Assembly (NCBI GenBank): GCA_003868215.1
Contig: QWDQ01000001.1
Location: forward strand, 682,001-746,000
Source: Pseudophaeomoniella oleicola
Taxonomy: Eukaryota > Ascomycota > Eurotiomycetes > Phaeomoniellales > Phaeomoniellaceae
Direction of reading: 5' to 3'
Length of the DNA: 64,000 nucleotides
Below the pieces are notes generated by a model, which saw nothing but the letters and a program-made list of their open reading frames with translations, was not told the DNA's origin and made no database searches. The position numbers and the translations under genes are program-made. This document shows, piece after piece, positions 40,272 through 50,653 of this stretch; position 1 is the first letter of the stretch; each line of letters starts with the position of its first letter.

Positions 40272-40649
40272 TCATTTACGCCCCTCGACCATAATGATGT
40301 GATAGCCATGGCCTGTCTTGACCTCCCCAAGCTTCGGATTATTGGTCGTGCTGACTTCTAATTCGTAGGCGCATTTCTCGAACGCTGCATCGAGACTCCC
40401 TCGGATTTTCCATCCCAAACTGCCTCCTTGTCTTGCCTTATCTTCCGAGAATTCACGGGCAACTTCATCGAACTTGACGCCGTTTCGCAACTTAGCTAGA
40501 GCTTCCTCCTTCTTGCTGTGTTTTTCGCATAAGATGTGTCGAACGTTGATCGAAGTAGCAGGTTTGAGCTTTGACTTTCCGCCGCCTCCTGCATCCGAGC
40601 TTTCATCCTTAGATTTCGGTTTTGAGGAGCCGCCTTTCTTTGGACCCAT
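40272..40649 (-). CDS. PIN4: Parvulin-type peptidyl-prolyl isomerase (Pin4/Par14)
   Basis: A single exon encodes 125 aa. A short basic, Gly/Ser/Lys-rich N-terminal extension (MGPKKGGSSKPKSKD..) precedes a rotamase domain beginning at about residue 35: VRHILCEKHSKKEEALAKL, FDEVAREFSEDKARQGGSLGW, and the C-terminal GHGYHIIMVEGRK. It lacks a WW domain, so it belongs to the Par14/Pin4 class rather than Ess1/Pin1. Length matches the family (about 130). It acts in nucleus and nucleolus, linked to ribosome biogenesis in animals. It is head to head with ALKBH6, with only 224 bp between ATGs. Confidence 0.92.
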   Translation of the reverse strand: MGPKKGGSSKPKSKDESSDAGGGGKSKLKPATSINVRHILCEKHSKKEEALAKLRNGVKFDEVAREFSEDKARQGGSLGWKIRGSLDAAFEKCAYELEVSTTNNPKLGEVKTGHGYHIIMVEGRK

Positions 40650-40873
40650 CTTGGGATATGATTGCTGGTCCTACAAATCGTGGGCTGATTCTCTCACAAC
40701 TTTCGACTTGCGACAGATACTGTAAGAGCTTTGACGGATTGAAGGAGCTGCGGCACCCCAAATTAGATATGTGGGGAGATCACGGCAACGCTACGTGGTA
40801 TCCAGTCAAATAGTAACATCTCAACCATGTTCAACGCCAGTTGCTCTCGACCGACATTACGCGCTTCCCAAGC

Positions 40874-41731
40874 ATGAGTCTAGACACGCCAGGCAAAGCT
40901 CCTCTGCATGATGCCCGTATCAGAGACTTACCCTCCAATGCCTATTATCTGCCCAACTTCATAACATCCGAAGAAGAAACATATCTCATTGCACAGGTAG
41001 GAATCTCTACCTAGTCTTGCTTATTCTCGCGGTACCAGGACGAAACACCATTGGACACAACACATTGACACAGAGCCATTCAGATCAACTCTCCTAACTC
41101 ACGTTGGCATGTGCTCACCCACCGCCGTCTTCAAACCCATCCGTCTCCTCTTTCGCCAAAGAACATTCTGCTCACGCCCCCTCATTTACCAGACTGGCTG
41201 ACCATTTCACCACCCATTCTTGATCGATTTGCCGCGTTGGGCCTATTCGCTGATACTCCACACGGTGCGCCGAACCATGTGCTAATCAATGAATACAAGC
41301 CAGGACAGGGTATTATGCCTCATGAGGATGGAGGAGCATACGCTCCCGTCGTTGCGACTGTAAGCTTAGGTGCTTGCCTCGTGCTAGATCTCTATGACAA
41401 GAAGCGGGATGACCCACAGGAGCTGAAGCATGAACTGCGACAACCTAAGTGGCGCATACTCCAAGAGCCAAGGAGCTTGCTCGTGACCACTCATACCATG
41501 TATACAGACTATTTACACGGCATCGCGGAACGTGACGTCGATGATAATATCTCACCATACAGAGAGCAGGATGGCAAGGGCATCGTAAACTGGGAGTTGC
41601 TGGGAGATCCGAGCGAGTTTCTCGACGGTCGAAGTGTGCGTGGTATCAGGACAAGTCTGACATATCGAGACGTTCTCCGGGTCAAAGAGACCGGAAAAAG
41701 CCTCAAATTTCTAACCACGACCAAGAAATGA
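40874..41731 (+). CDS. ALKBH6: AlkB-like 2-oxoglutarate/Fe(II) dioxygenase, ALKBH6 type
   Basis: Exons 40874-40996 and 41084-41731 give 256 aa; the intron (gtagga..attcag) is phase 0 and joins YLIAQ to INSPNSRW. The jelly-roll core shows PNHVLINEYKPGQGIMPHEDG with the iron ligands His and Asp (H-x-D, about 120-122), a distal His in YTDYLHGIAERD (about 186), and the 2-oxoglutarate-binding Arg pair in RGIRTSLTYRDV. The pattern IMPHEDGGAYAPVVATVSLG is specific to the ALKBH6 group. The substrate is uncertain; the human protein is nuclear and cytosolic and linked to alkylation protection. It shares a promoter with PIN4. Confidence 0.9.
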
Positions 41732-41840
41732 AATTTTCTGAGCAATCCTAATCGTTCATTATGGAGGTGGACGTATCCGGACACTTTGGCTTTCCAGTTC
41801 TTCCAAGAGAGCATGTTATGGCTCAGGTGCGTCGCAAGTG

Positions 41841-42969
41841 CTACCATAAGTACGGGATTATTCTATCCTTCCCTTGAACCTTGTCTTTCCCAAATTTTCT
41901 CTCATACCAGGCCTTGGTATTGTCCGCTTCAGCAGCAAGGTTCAATACCACGAACAAGGTGCCAATCACTAATGACTTGTTCACGATCTTACCTTGTGGC
42001 GCTCCGAGCAATGTCAGTGAGACATAGATCAGAACCTCTGCTAGGTAATGAGGAGCAAGGACCTTGCCGAATGCTGGATGCTCTGGGACGGTGTATTTCT
42101 TCAGGGACCATAAGTAATGGTGGCAGTCGTATTGTACACCAGATGCGATGATAAAAAGAGGTATGCCGATGATTGAGCGAAGTGATGGCGCAGAAAAGGA
42201 GGCGTCACCAAAGGGTTTAGAAGTTGACATGAGAGCGGCTGCGGTTGTAAGCGATGATAACAACGAACCTCAGCTCCTATAGACTTACGGAGACCCTCAA
42301 TCCACATGGAAATGCTCATGGCAGCGTAATAGAGTATTCCGATACCAAAGATAAGGAAATTCATGGTCGACTTGGACGGTTTTGAGAAAGCAAAAGACTC
42401 ATAAAGGCGTCTTAAGCCTTGAACTTGAAACAGACCCCAAACGAGAATTATTTGGTTGAAAGACATGGACGGCTTCCCCTCGAAGTTGGTATAGCGTGCG
42501 ATCAACTGGAACAATGGGCCTCTTGTATACAGCTGTTGGCCCCAAACTGCAGAGCATATAGAACTCCAGATGTAAAACCCGGTGAACCAAGAATGGGGAA
42601 CCCTCAAATCCGAACCGAACTTGAGCAGCTTCTCAGCCAAGGTCGAAGACGGCGGTTTCTGATCATTCGCAGCAGCAGCAGCAGCTTGTTCCCCTTGTGC
42701 TGGTTTCTCATCGATCACAGTGGCAGCAGCAGCATCGGCAGGTTGTGACCGAGCCCCGTACGCACGCATGCCGGCGTTGAGAGACGGGATCGCCCAGAAA
42801 ACATGTGACTAGAGAAGAATAAGTCATGTTTCAGCATTTTTTTCTTAGATGAGGGTCTATATCCCGCAAAATTCATAGAACAGGATGGTTTGGGGGGAGG
42901 GAGGAAACTGACGATTGCAGAACTGCCTAAGAAGAAGGTCTTCAAGATACGAGGTACGGTACCCTCCAT
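41841..42969 (-). CDS. DFG10: Polyprenol reductase (SRD5A3 / Dfg10)
   Basis: Exons 42969-42913, 42808-42289 and 42238-41841 give 324 aa, with phase 0 and phase 1 introns (gtcagt..ctctag; gtaagt..ccgcag). It is a multi-pass ER membrane protein. The C-terminal steroid-5-alpha-reductase domain shows GVQYDCHHYLWSLKKY, HPAFGKVLAPHYLAEVLIYVS, and the end motif NTKAWYERKFGKDK. SRD5A3/Dfg10 reduces polyprenol toward dolichol for N-glycosylation. An Ala/Gln-rich insert (residues about 45-65) is encoded by a GCA/CTG repeat. Start at 42969 gives MEGTVPRILKTFF and a first hydrophobic helix. Confidence 0.9.
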
Positions 42970-45003
42970 CTTGAAGGGCGTGGCGTTGGTGAGAAGTCCC
43001 TAAAAACGTTGTTTGATCGAACCACGATTTTCTACGATTTCGTGAAAGCTCAGTCCGTCACTCAGTCAGTCAATTGGAACGAAAGGACGTCAGTAAGCAC
43101 AGAGAGCTACGACTTCAATATATGGGGACGGGCCGGCTCTATAGCAAATCCAATTATTATATCCATGATGGCAGTTGAGAGGAAGACGATGTAACTAGTA
43201 GCGTAATCCATGGCGAAGGATAATACCGAGGGAGGTAAACACAATTCACAGGCAAATAACTTAACGTAGTAGGCTAAGGTAAGGTAATAGCCAAGCAAAT
43301 GCTCTCTCTGCCTTTCGCAGTTTCGGACTCTTTAACCATTTAGGAATCTCACTGCCGATGGCTAAAATCCTTCATACGTTAATACCATGATGCACCTGGT
43401 GTTCTAGAAAGAGTAACATTTGACCTCTGCAACATACTATGGTATAAGTATTTAGTGGGGGGTAGTAGTAGCTATATTATATTTCAATTGCTCAGGAAGA
43501 GAGAATGGCTCGATGGTAACGTTATCGGCAATCGCCAGCATCCATAAATGATCACATGCTGCACATTGCAACAATATGTCCGTGCTTCGCCTCTTTCCCT
43601 CTCTTCCCTCATCCTTTCCTACTACGTATTTTTTTCGTCAGTAAATGAACCGAGTGGAGTTAATTACATAGGACTCCAATATGGCGCAAAGGCATTCCTG
43701 TAAGGCGGCGACCACGGACGATAAGCAGTGATGAGTGGGCGATGAGGTGATTCTAAGTAATCAGGATAAGCTGCGTGAACTGCCTTGCAGGTATTCCGTA
43801 CGATACTGAGGCATACAGTAATATTGTTGTATGGTTCCTACAAATCAAATACTTGCAATATGCCCTGCACGATCTCTGGTGTCCTCCTATATCACCAATC
43901 CCCTACATGGAAGAACTGTGCATATCAAATAGAAATGTGAAATAAGGAGGGAGGTAAACAAGGGCAATCGAGATACGAAATAGTGACTGTATCGTAGTAC
44001 GTAGTAGATAACGGTGCATTGCGTACTGTACTACGGTAAGTGGCAAAGTAGTGTGGCTCGGTGGTCTGGCGCATGGTACAACGTTGTATGCACTGTAATA
44101 GGGGCGAGAGCTAATTAGAGAGGGAGAGGAGGAGGAGATCGCAGCTGAGAGGCAAATCAATGGTCTCACAGTCCTTGAAGAGACGAGTAGCAGCGAGAAA
44201 GGCGAGAATAGCGAGAATAGCGAGAAAGGCTGGGGGGGAAGGATAGGCAACACTAAGAGATTTGGCTTTTGGTTGGATCGTCGGTAGTATTCCGCTATCG
44301 TCCAATCACGATTCCTTGAACCTTGTTCCCGCTCCATCTCCTCCTTTCGTGTTTTGCCGTCTCTGCGGGCGCTCTCCCCTTGAGTAAGTCAACACCCCCG
44401 TTGATATAATCTCCGAAAACCATGGTTCAACCGCAAGAGGAGAACGAACGTGGAAGGACCATCTATTAACCATTGTACCACGTAGTAGCGAAGATAACCA
44501 AGCAAAGGGCTTACCGAGAGGCAAATGATAGGGGAACAGCAACGGGTGTCGAAAAGAAAAGGAGATCGTCTCTCTGCACTGAGATTGCATTTTGGGGTGT
44601 GTCAGCCATCGTGGTCGTTGTAGCCAACCGTAGCCAAATTCAGAGCTAAACCCTCTCCTCCCATGCGAGCCTTTGGAAATTCGCTGCAACCATCCACTCT
44701 CTGCCCATCTTGTCAACCTTTCCCATTCACCAGACGTAGCCCCAGAAATCAACGCTCACCAACAACCCCAACGAGGCGATCCTGAAACGATAAGGCTATT
44801 CGGGCAGAAGTAGAGTATAACAGCTTATTCCATTTGCTCCCAATACCGTTCGGTGACGCTAAGCAATTGCGTGAGTGGGCAAGTCGCGTAATTGTGCTCA
44901 GTGCCTCTTCGACTTTCCTGCTCTTCTCTCGACCCTGAAATCATCTTCCACCACGGCAGATAAGTATGACGACCAGACTAATACCTCCACGAGCGCTGGT
45001 GTG
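42970..45003. other. 2-kb intergenic region between DFG10 and the HOS4-like gene
   Basis: It contains TAAGGTAAGG words at about 43262-43290, ACTACGTA-type words at 43620, 43995 and 44480, and a GAATAGCGAGA tandem at about 44200-44230. An open frame reaches left from 45004 to a GTG at 44875, but the first ATG is 45004. The other open frames are low complexity and not called. Confidence 0.45.
43995..44006. promoter_or_regulatory. TAGTACGTAGTA motif copy
   Basis: The same 12-mer as at 55808-55819, with the core of the palindromes at 3713 and 28422. It lies about 1 kb upstream of the HOS4-like start. Confidence 0.35.
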
Positions 45004-48000
45004 ATGAGTGATATAGAGGTCAAAACACCTGCGACTGCCGCGACCAATCTGGACGTGAGTGAAGATGGGATGTTGCGGGAGAAAACGCCGGACTCAAGGA
45101 TTACACCACCTCCAGCTGCCGGGTCAACGGACCTAGCAAGTGTCCCGGGCGTCGTCGCGACAGCTATAGATGACTCGGAGGCCGAAACGCTCATCGAATC
45201 GCCAGAGAAGCGCAAGGTGGCCTTGATGCTCGACACGGCTCCCGAAGTCAAGAAAGAGACGGTCGAAGCACCGGAAACCAGCATTGACAAGAGTATCGAG
45301 CAAGAACCCGAATCGCCATCGAGTGACTCAAAGAGTAGGAAGCGCAAGAGAGCCGAAGTTGCTGGTCCAAGATACCCCAGGGCACCCAGTGCGAGCTCGG
45401 TTCTTAGCTCCCCGAGCCTGGATGAACTCGCTGGAGATCACGGCGATGATGTTCTACCGAAAATCCGATCGTCGATCCAACTTCCTGATTATGAACGTGT
45501 CGAGAGGCGCGAAGGATCTCGTGAGCGTGAATGGAAGCGGAAAAATAAGTTTGACAGTCAAATCAAGGTTCAGAAGCGTCGGCCCAGCGACGTTCTCACT
45601 GAGGATCACAAAACGCGTCCCACAAAGCCACGGCAGCATTCAGATGTTCCAGATCGCCGAGAGATCCGCAGCGCGACGTATCCTCGCCATTCTTCCTCGG
45701 AGAGGTCACCTTCACCTCGCCAAACTGCTCGCGGTCACAAGAGGGTGCAATCGATACAGTCCGTCGGTGCTGCCTCTGGGTCACATAGGTCCAAACGAAA
45801 CGTTCCGCCCCTTCTGACCGGCAGACAGCGACAACAGTCAGAAGACCGACAGTCTGTGTCGACAGATCGAAGCGGCTCCCCAACCCAGAATTCTTTCCCG
45901 AACCTTCGAAGGTTCACGACCACAGATCACGATGCCATCTCGCCAGCCAAGCAACCAATGAGTTCCACGTTTGGGCGGAGGCACAGAGACCAGAACGGTA
46001 GGACGCGGTTGGCCAAAGCCTGTGCTGATAATAAACTTGAAGTGGCCAAGACAAAATACGATGAGAGACCCGAAGATCTAAATATACCTGACAACGCAGG
46101 AAATACACCCTTGCAGATCGCCTCACTGGAGGGGTATGTGGATATAGTAGAATTCTTGCTGTCAAAAAACTGCGATGTTGACACCAAGAACATCGACAAG
46201 GAGACGCCGCTCATCGATGCTGTGGAAAATGGGCATTTGGAAGTGGTCCAATTGCTGCTAGACAATGGTGCCAACCCTCGACTGGGCAATGCCAAAGGTG
46301 ATGAGCCTTACGAACTTGTACCTCTAGACGACGAGAATTACGGTGCGATACGAGCCTTATTGGCTGATGCGAGGTCCAAATACAAGGAAAGCGACCGGCG
46401 TCCTTCTGATGACTATGGACAGGGGAGTGCTGCTAGGAGTTCTTCTCGACCAACGTCAGTGACAAGCCCAAGGGATTCTCCGCCAATCCACACCCCTCGA
46501 AGTCCGCCTTCCTACATCTATTCTCGTCGCAGGACAGGACGGAGTGAACAGACAAGGAATGACCTCTTATGGCAGGCGCAGACCCCAGAAAACCTACAAA
46601 AACTTGCCGCGAAAGGAGACAGCGAAGGAGTTGCGAGCATTTTGAATGTTTTGGAGAAAGTGCATCCTGCAGCAGTCATTGCAGCTGCCCGAGGTGGTCA
46701 TCATCAGACACTGGAGATGTTGATCGCTCTTGGACAACCAGATCCTGATCCACCACCAGTCCGTAACAACGATTTCAAGCCTGGATATAACACTCCAATG
46801 CTTGCTGCTATTGGAAGAGGAAATCTTGAGGTTATAAAACTACTGCTTGGCCAGACAGGCTTCAATCCTCGAAGGCCTGATATAAAAGGTCGCACATATC
46901 CAGAGATCTCCAAGGAACGTAAAGGTGACCGGTGGGAAGAAGAATACCGACTCCTAAAAGAAGCTTATGACAGAGCGAAGAACCCAGATATGCGAAAGCA
47001 TGAAAGTCCAAGAAAGCTTAAGGATCGAGACAGAGAGCATAGACGACCTGACCGCCGATCACCTTCCCCCGTACGAATGGCTCGAAAAGTCCCGCGAAGC
47101 CCTTCTGCCGCAAAAGACATCGAAGCTCGAAGGTCCGAGGCCCGCCGTGAAAGCAAGCGAGATCGAGGCTCTGACGATCATAGACCAGTGAAGCCTCGCG
47201 CGCGAGAGCACTCTCCAACTCGGACAAAAACCCACAGGACCCGGCGAAGCCAGAGCGACCTACCTACAATTCTACCCGAGAGCGAGGTCAAGAGGCGACG
47301 GCTTGTCTCTGGGAAAATACTGCATGAACGACGCTCCAGCATGGCTTCACACAAATCTTCATCGGACAATGACGCTGCAGACGCTAGTGCCCATGCCAGA
47401 CGGGAGCTGAAGAAAGAGAGATCGCTGCTCAAGCGATCGCGAGACAGCATGACGCCGGAAAGACGGCCTTCAACGGAATCAGAATTGCTACGAGACGCTC
47501 AGAAGAAAAGACGGAGAGTGTTGTCTGACAGCAGTCCGGAAGCACCAAGAAGAGAACCCGTCCGACAAAAAGCGGTCACTTCTATCAAGCGTGAATCAAC
47601 TGTACCTCAGGTAGATCCTGCCGCCGCCGAAACTGCGATTGACGATGCGACTGATTCCATAAATGTACTCGGGGAAGGACTGCCGTCTGCGCCTAGCGCT
47701 GACGAGGTGGGTTCAGACGAGCGACAATCGAAGGGCACAGTCGAGCAAGAGTCAAGGGCAACAGCAGAAGACACAGGTTCTGATGAAGTCGCTAGGAAGG
47801 CGAAAGAGGAAGCTCAGCGCCAAGAAGAGATCCAACGACAAGCGGAAGCTCAACGGGAAGCGGAAGCTGAACGTCAAAAGGAAGCCGAACGACAAGAGGC
47901 GGAAGCTAGGGCTCTCGCTGAAAAGCGTGCGGCTGAAGCTGCTGAAGCTGCCGAAGCCGCAAGACGCAAAGCCGAAGAAGAGGCCTTTGCAGCAGAGGAG

Positions 48001-48871
48001 CGGAGGAAGGCTGAAGAAATCGCGGCGGAGCAACGTAGGCTTGAAGAAGAGGCTGCAGCAAAGCAGCGAGAAGAGGAGGAGAGGGCCGAAAGAGCGCACA
48101 AAGAAGAGGAGAATCGCCTGGAAAGACAACGTCGGGAAGAGGAACGTCAGCGTCGAGTTGAGGAACGTCGCCGTCGGGAAGCTGAAGAACAAGAGAGAAT
48201 CCGCCGTGAAGCATTGCCACCCTTGCTCTGCAAGACAGCGGAGATGCTTGACTTAGGCGATGGGCTCGTCAAAGATCAGAGCTGGTTGCAGCAATATCTT
48301 CCGCTTTATACGGTGTATACTCGTCAGTTGGACCCTGGCTGCGCCAATGACGTCGCGGAGGAGGAATGGATCCCTAATTTCCAGGCCGCAGGCCTATTCA
48401 CTGTGAAAGATCTTCACCTTCGCCAGTATACGCAACTCGAAAAGCGTAGCGTCAATCCAAGGGAACGACTCCACCTCTGGAAGGTAGCTGGGGTCAAGCT
48501 TTCGAAAGAGTTCCGGTCAAACGCTTTCAATACGAAATTTGAGCAAGCAGTCAGTGCTTATGATGAAGCGGGCGCGAAGTTTTCCACTATGGAGCCCTTG
48601 TTTTGGGTCCGCGTGAGTGTTCTCTCATCTATCATCAACGACTATGCTAACCACCCTGTAGCTCGCTGATTTCAGAAACCTGATACCGATCCATCCTCAT
48701 CTGAAGGCTCTTCCCATCAAGACACAGCGTATCCGAGTTCATCCCGTCACTTTGCCTCTTCCTGAACGATCATACGCTCAGCCAAACGGAATCCTGAGTT
48801 CAACTACTCCGATCGTCAATGGCGTTCTAGCCAACGGCGTCAATCACACAAACGGATACCATCATGCTTAG
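45004..48871 (+). CDS. HOS4: Ankyrin-repeat protein, Set3 complex subunit Hos4-like
   Basis: Exons 45004-48612 and 48662-48871 give 1272 aa; the intron (gtgagt..ctgtag) is phase 0 and joins FWVR to LADFRNLIPIHPH. Layout: a disordered Ser/Arg-rich N-terminal third with several basic clusters; ankyrin repeats at about 335-460 (NTPLQIASLEGYVDIVEFLLSKN, ETPLIDAVENGHLEVVQLLL) and a second ankyrin-like pair at about 550-620; RS/RD-rich low-complexity DNA-binding-like region; a Glu/Arg/Gln coiled coil at about 930-1075; and a conserved C-terminal domain (LCKTAEMLDLGDGLVKDQSW..). This matches fungal YIL112W/Hos4-like proteins, part of the Set3 histone deacetylase complex in yeast. Assignment rests on architecture, so orthology is probable rather than certain. 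Confidence 0.75.
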
Positions 48872-49360
48872 TATTGATGTTGATGACTCTTGTATGAAAA
48901 TATACTCCTGTTATGTCCATAGGCATTTACGGTTATGGAAATGTAGATAGGGTTAGGCAGGTTGTCGGAAAAGCGGGTCGCTCTCGCTGCTATCGTTTGA
49001 AACGAGCGTATGAAATCAAATGAATTTCTCGCTTTCGGGATATTTCGTCTCACCAGCCTCTATTAAGAGTTAGTAGAAAATAGATGATACTTTCCTGTTG
49101 GTGATGTGTCCAGTATGAGATGTTGTGGTTGTTGACATCTTGTGTTCGAGAGCTAGGATCACGTGACCATAAAAATCTTGGCATCCCAATCCCACACTGA
49201 ATTTGTGCACACGGTCAGATATGGACATTCGTCTCCATACCATTTCACTCTCTTTCTACACACTCTCGAAGAAAATTAAACCACCAGCCTCTTTGAGGAT
49301 CATCCGACATTTGAATAATATACACATCGCTACCGGGACTTACTGTAGCAATTAATCAAA
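48872..49360. other. Intergenic, RPS12 promoter
   Basis: About 490 bp between two rightward genes. The part just upstream of RPS12 is the leader. Nothing else is seen. Confidence 0.45.
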
Positions 49361-50034
49361 ATGGTACGCTCTTTCCGATGCAGGATGCATGGGCGAATGG
49401 ATCACGCCTAGGTTATTCGCCGACGGTCGCACAATTCCTTCTACCCCCTGCATCCTTAGAGACTCAATAACTGACTGTTTGAACTCTAGTCGGACGGAGA
49501 AGAGCCAACTTCCCCCGTCGCCGCCGCTGAGGAGGTCGAGGTTGATGCCGGTGCCGCTGGCTCCGGTTCTATGTCAGTTCTTGATGCCTTGAAGGGTATG
49601 TTGCGCAAATCTCACTTTGGAATCCGTCTACCCTTTCTCTCTGAAATCGTCTTGAGCGAATCGTTATGCGCGGGATCTGACAGGTCAATACAGGTGTCCT
49701 TAGGATCGCTCTTATTCACGATGGTCTTGCCCGTGGTCTCCGTGAGGCCTCAAAAGCTCTCGACCGTCGCCAAGCTCACATGTGTGTGTTGAACGAGGGA
49801 TGCGAGGAGGATGCCTACAAGAAGCTCGTCGTTGCTCTTTGCTCTGAGCACAAGATTCCCTTGATCAAGGTTCCGGATGGAAAGCAATTGGGTGAATGGG
49901 CTGGTCTCTGCGTCTTGGATCGTGAGGGTAACGCGCGCAAGGTTGTCAACTGCTCTTGCGTTGTCGTTAGGGACTGGGGTGAAGAGTCACAGGAGCGCAA
50001 CGTCTTGTTGAACTACTTCCAAACCGAGCAATAG
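49361..50034 (+). CDS. RPS12: 40S ribosomal protein S12 (eS12)
   Basis: Exons 49361-49363, 49490-49595 and 49694-50034 give 149 aa. The first coding exon is the ATG alone, directly followed by gtacgc, a common arrangement in fungal ribosomal protein genes. Exon 2 encodes the acidic N-terminus [20 protein letters not shown]. The core follows: [22 protein letters not shown]-type L7Ae-fold start, [35 protein letters not shown], and [19 protein letters not shown]. It is a component of the small-subunit beak. The strong codon bias fits high expression. Confidence 0.95.
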
Positions 50035-50653
50035 CCGAGAGGGGGATTAGATTTGGCAAGGTCGCTACGGGTACGGCATACGATGGTGGCTCATCATACC
50101 ATGAAAGCATAGAAACATCAGTCACGACCGTGCAAACCACTTCAATGTGCTTGGCATCTCGTCTTGCATATGGAAACAATAAAACAAAATTACAACCTCT
50201 TTGCTCTTGAAGTGCTGAAATGTTGGGTGGTTGGCAATGGCCGTGTGCAACGTGGTTAGAATTTACCGTTATGGGGATGTCCCTTAAATCCCTTAAATCT
50301 TTTGTTGGTGATCACACAATAGTGCAACTTTCGGCTTTCCTTTGAGCGCTTCGAAGCCGCATTCAGGCCGAGGCGGCCGTTACCGCTAACGATCGAACGT
50401 CCAACATCCTGATGGTACCATATCAGCTCACTTGCATCATCTGCATCGTTCGTATGAATCATTTGTAATCTCTCGAGGTTATCCTGTTCGAGATGCCAAT
50501 AATTTATCTTTAATTCCCCCTGCTGCATGTCTCGTAGCTTGATCGACATGCCCCAGGGTCTCCGCCAGTGACGTCGCCTAACCCGCATCTAGCGCCGCCG
50601 GGGGATTACAGTACGAGATCTCGACGGAACACGATCAACGCATTGATATCGCG
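50035..50653. other. Intergenic
   Basis: 3' flank of RPS12 and promoter of the VID24-like gene. A short leftward open frame (50256-50588) has no signature and is not called. Confidence 0.45.

Noticed and set aside
43903-44752. Leftward open frames between DFG10 and HOS4
   Set aside because: Low-complexity Ser/Leu/Phe runs without family signature or plausible gene structure.
47663-48256. Second-frame Lys/Arg-rich open frame inside the HOS4-like gene
   Set aside because: It is a frame shadow of the repetitive Glu/Arg coiled-coil coding DNA.
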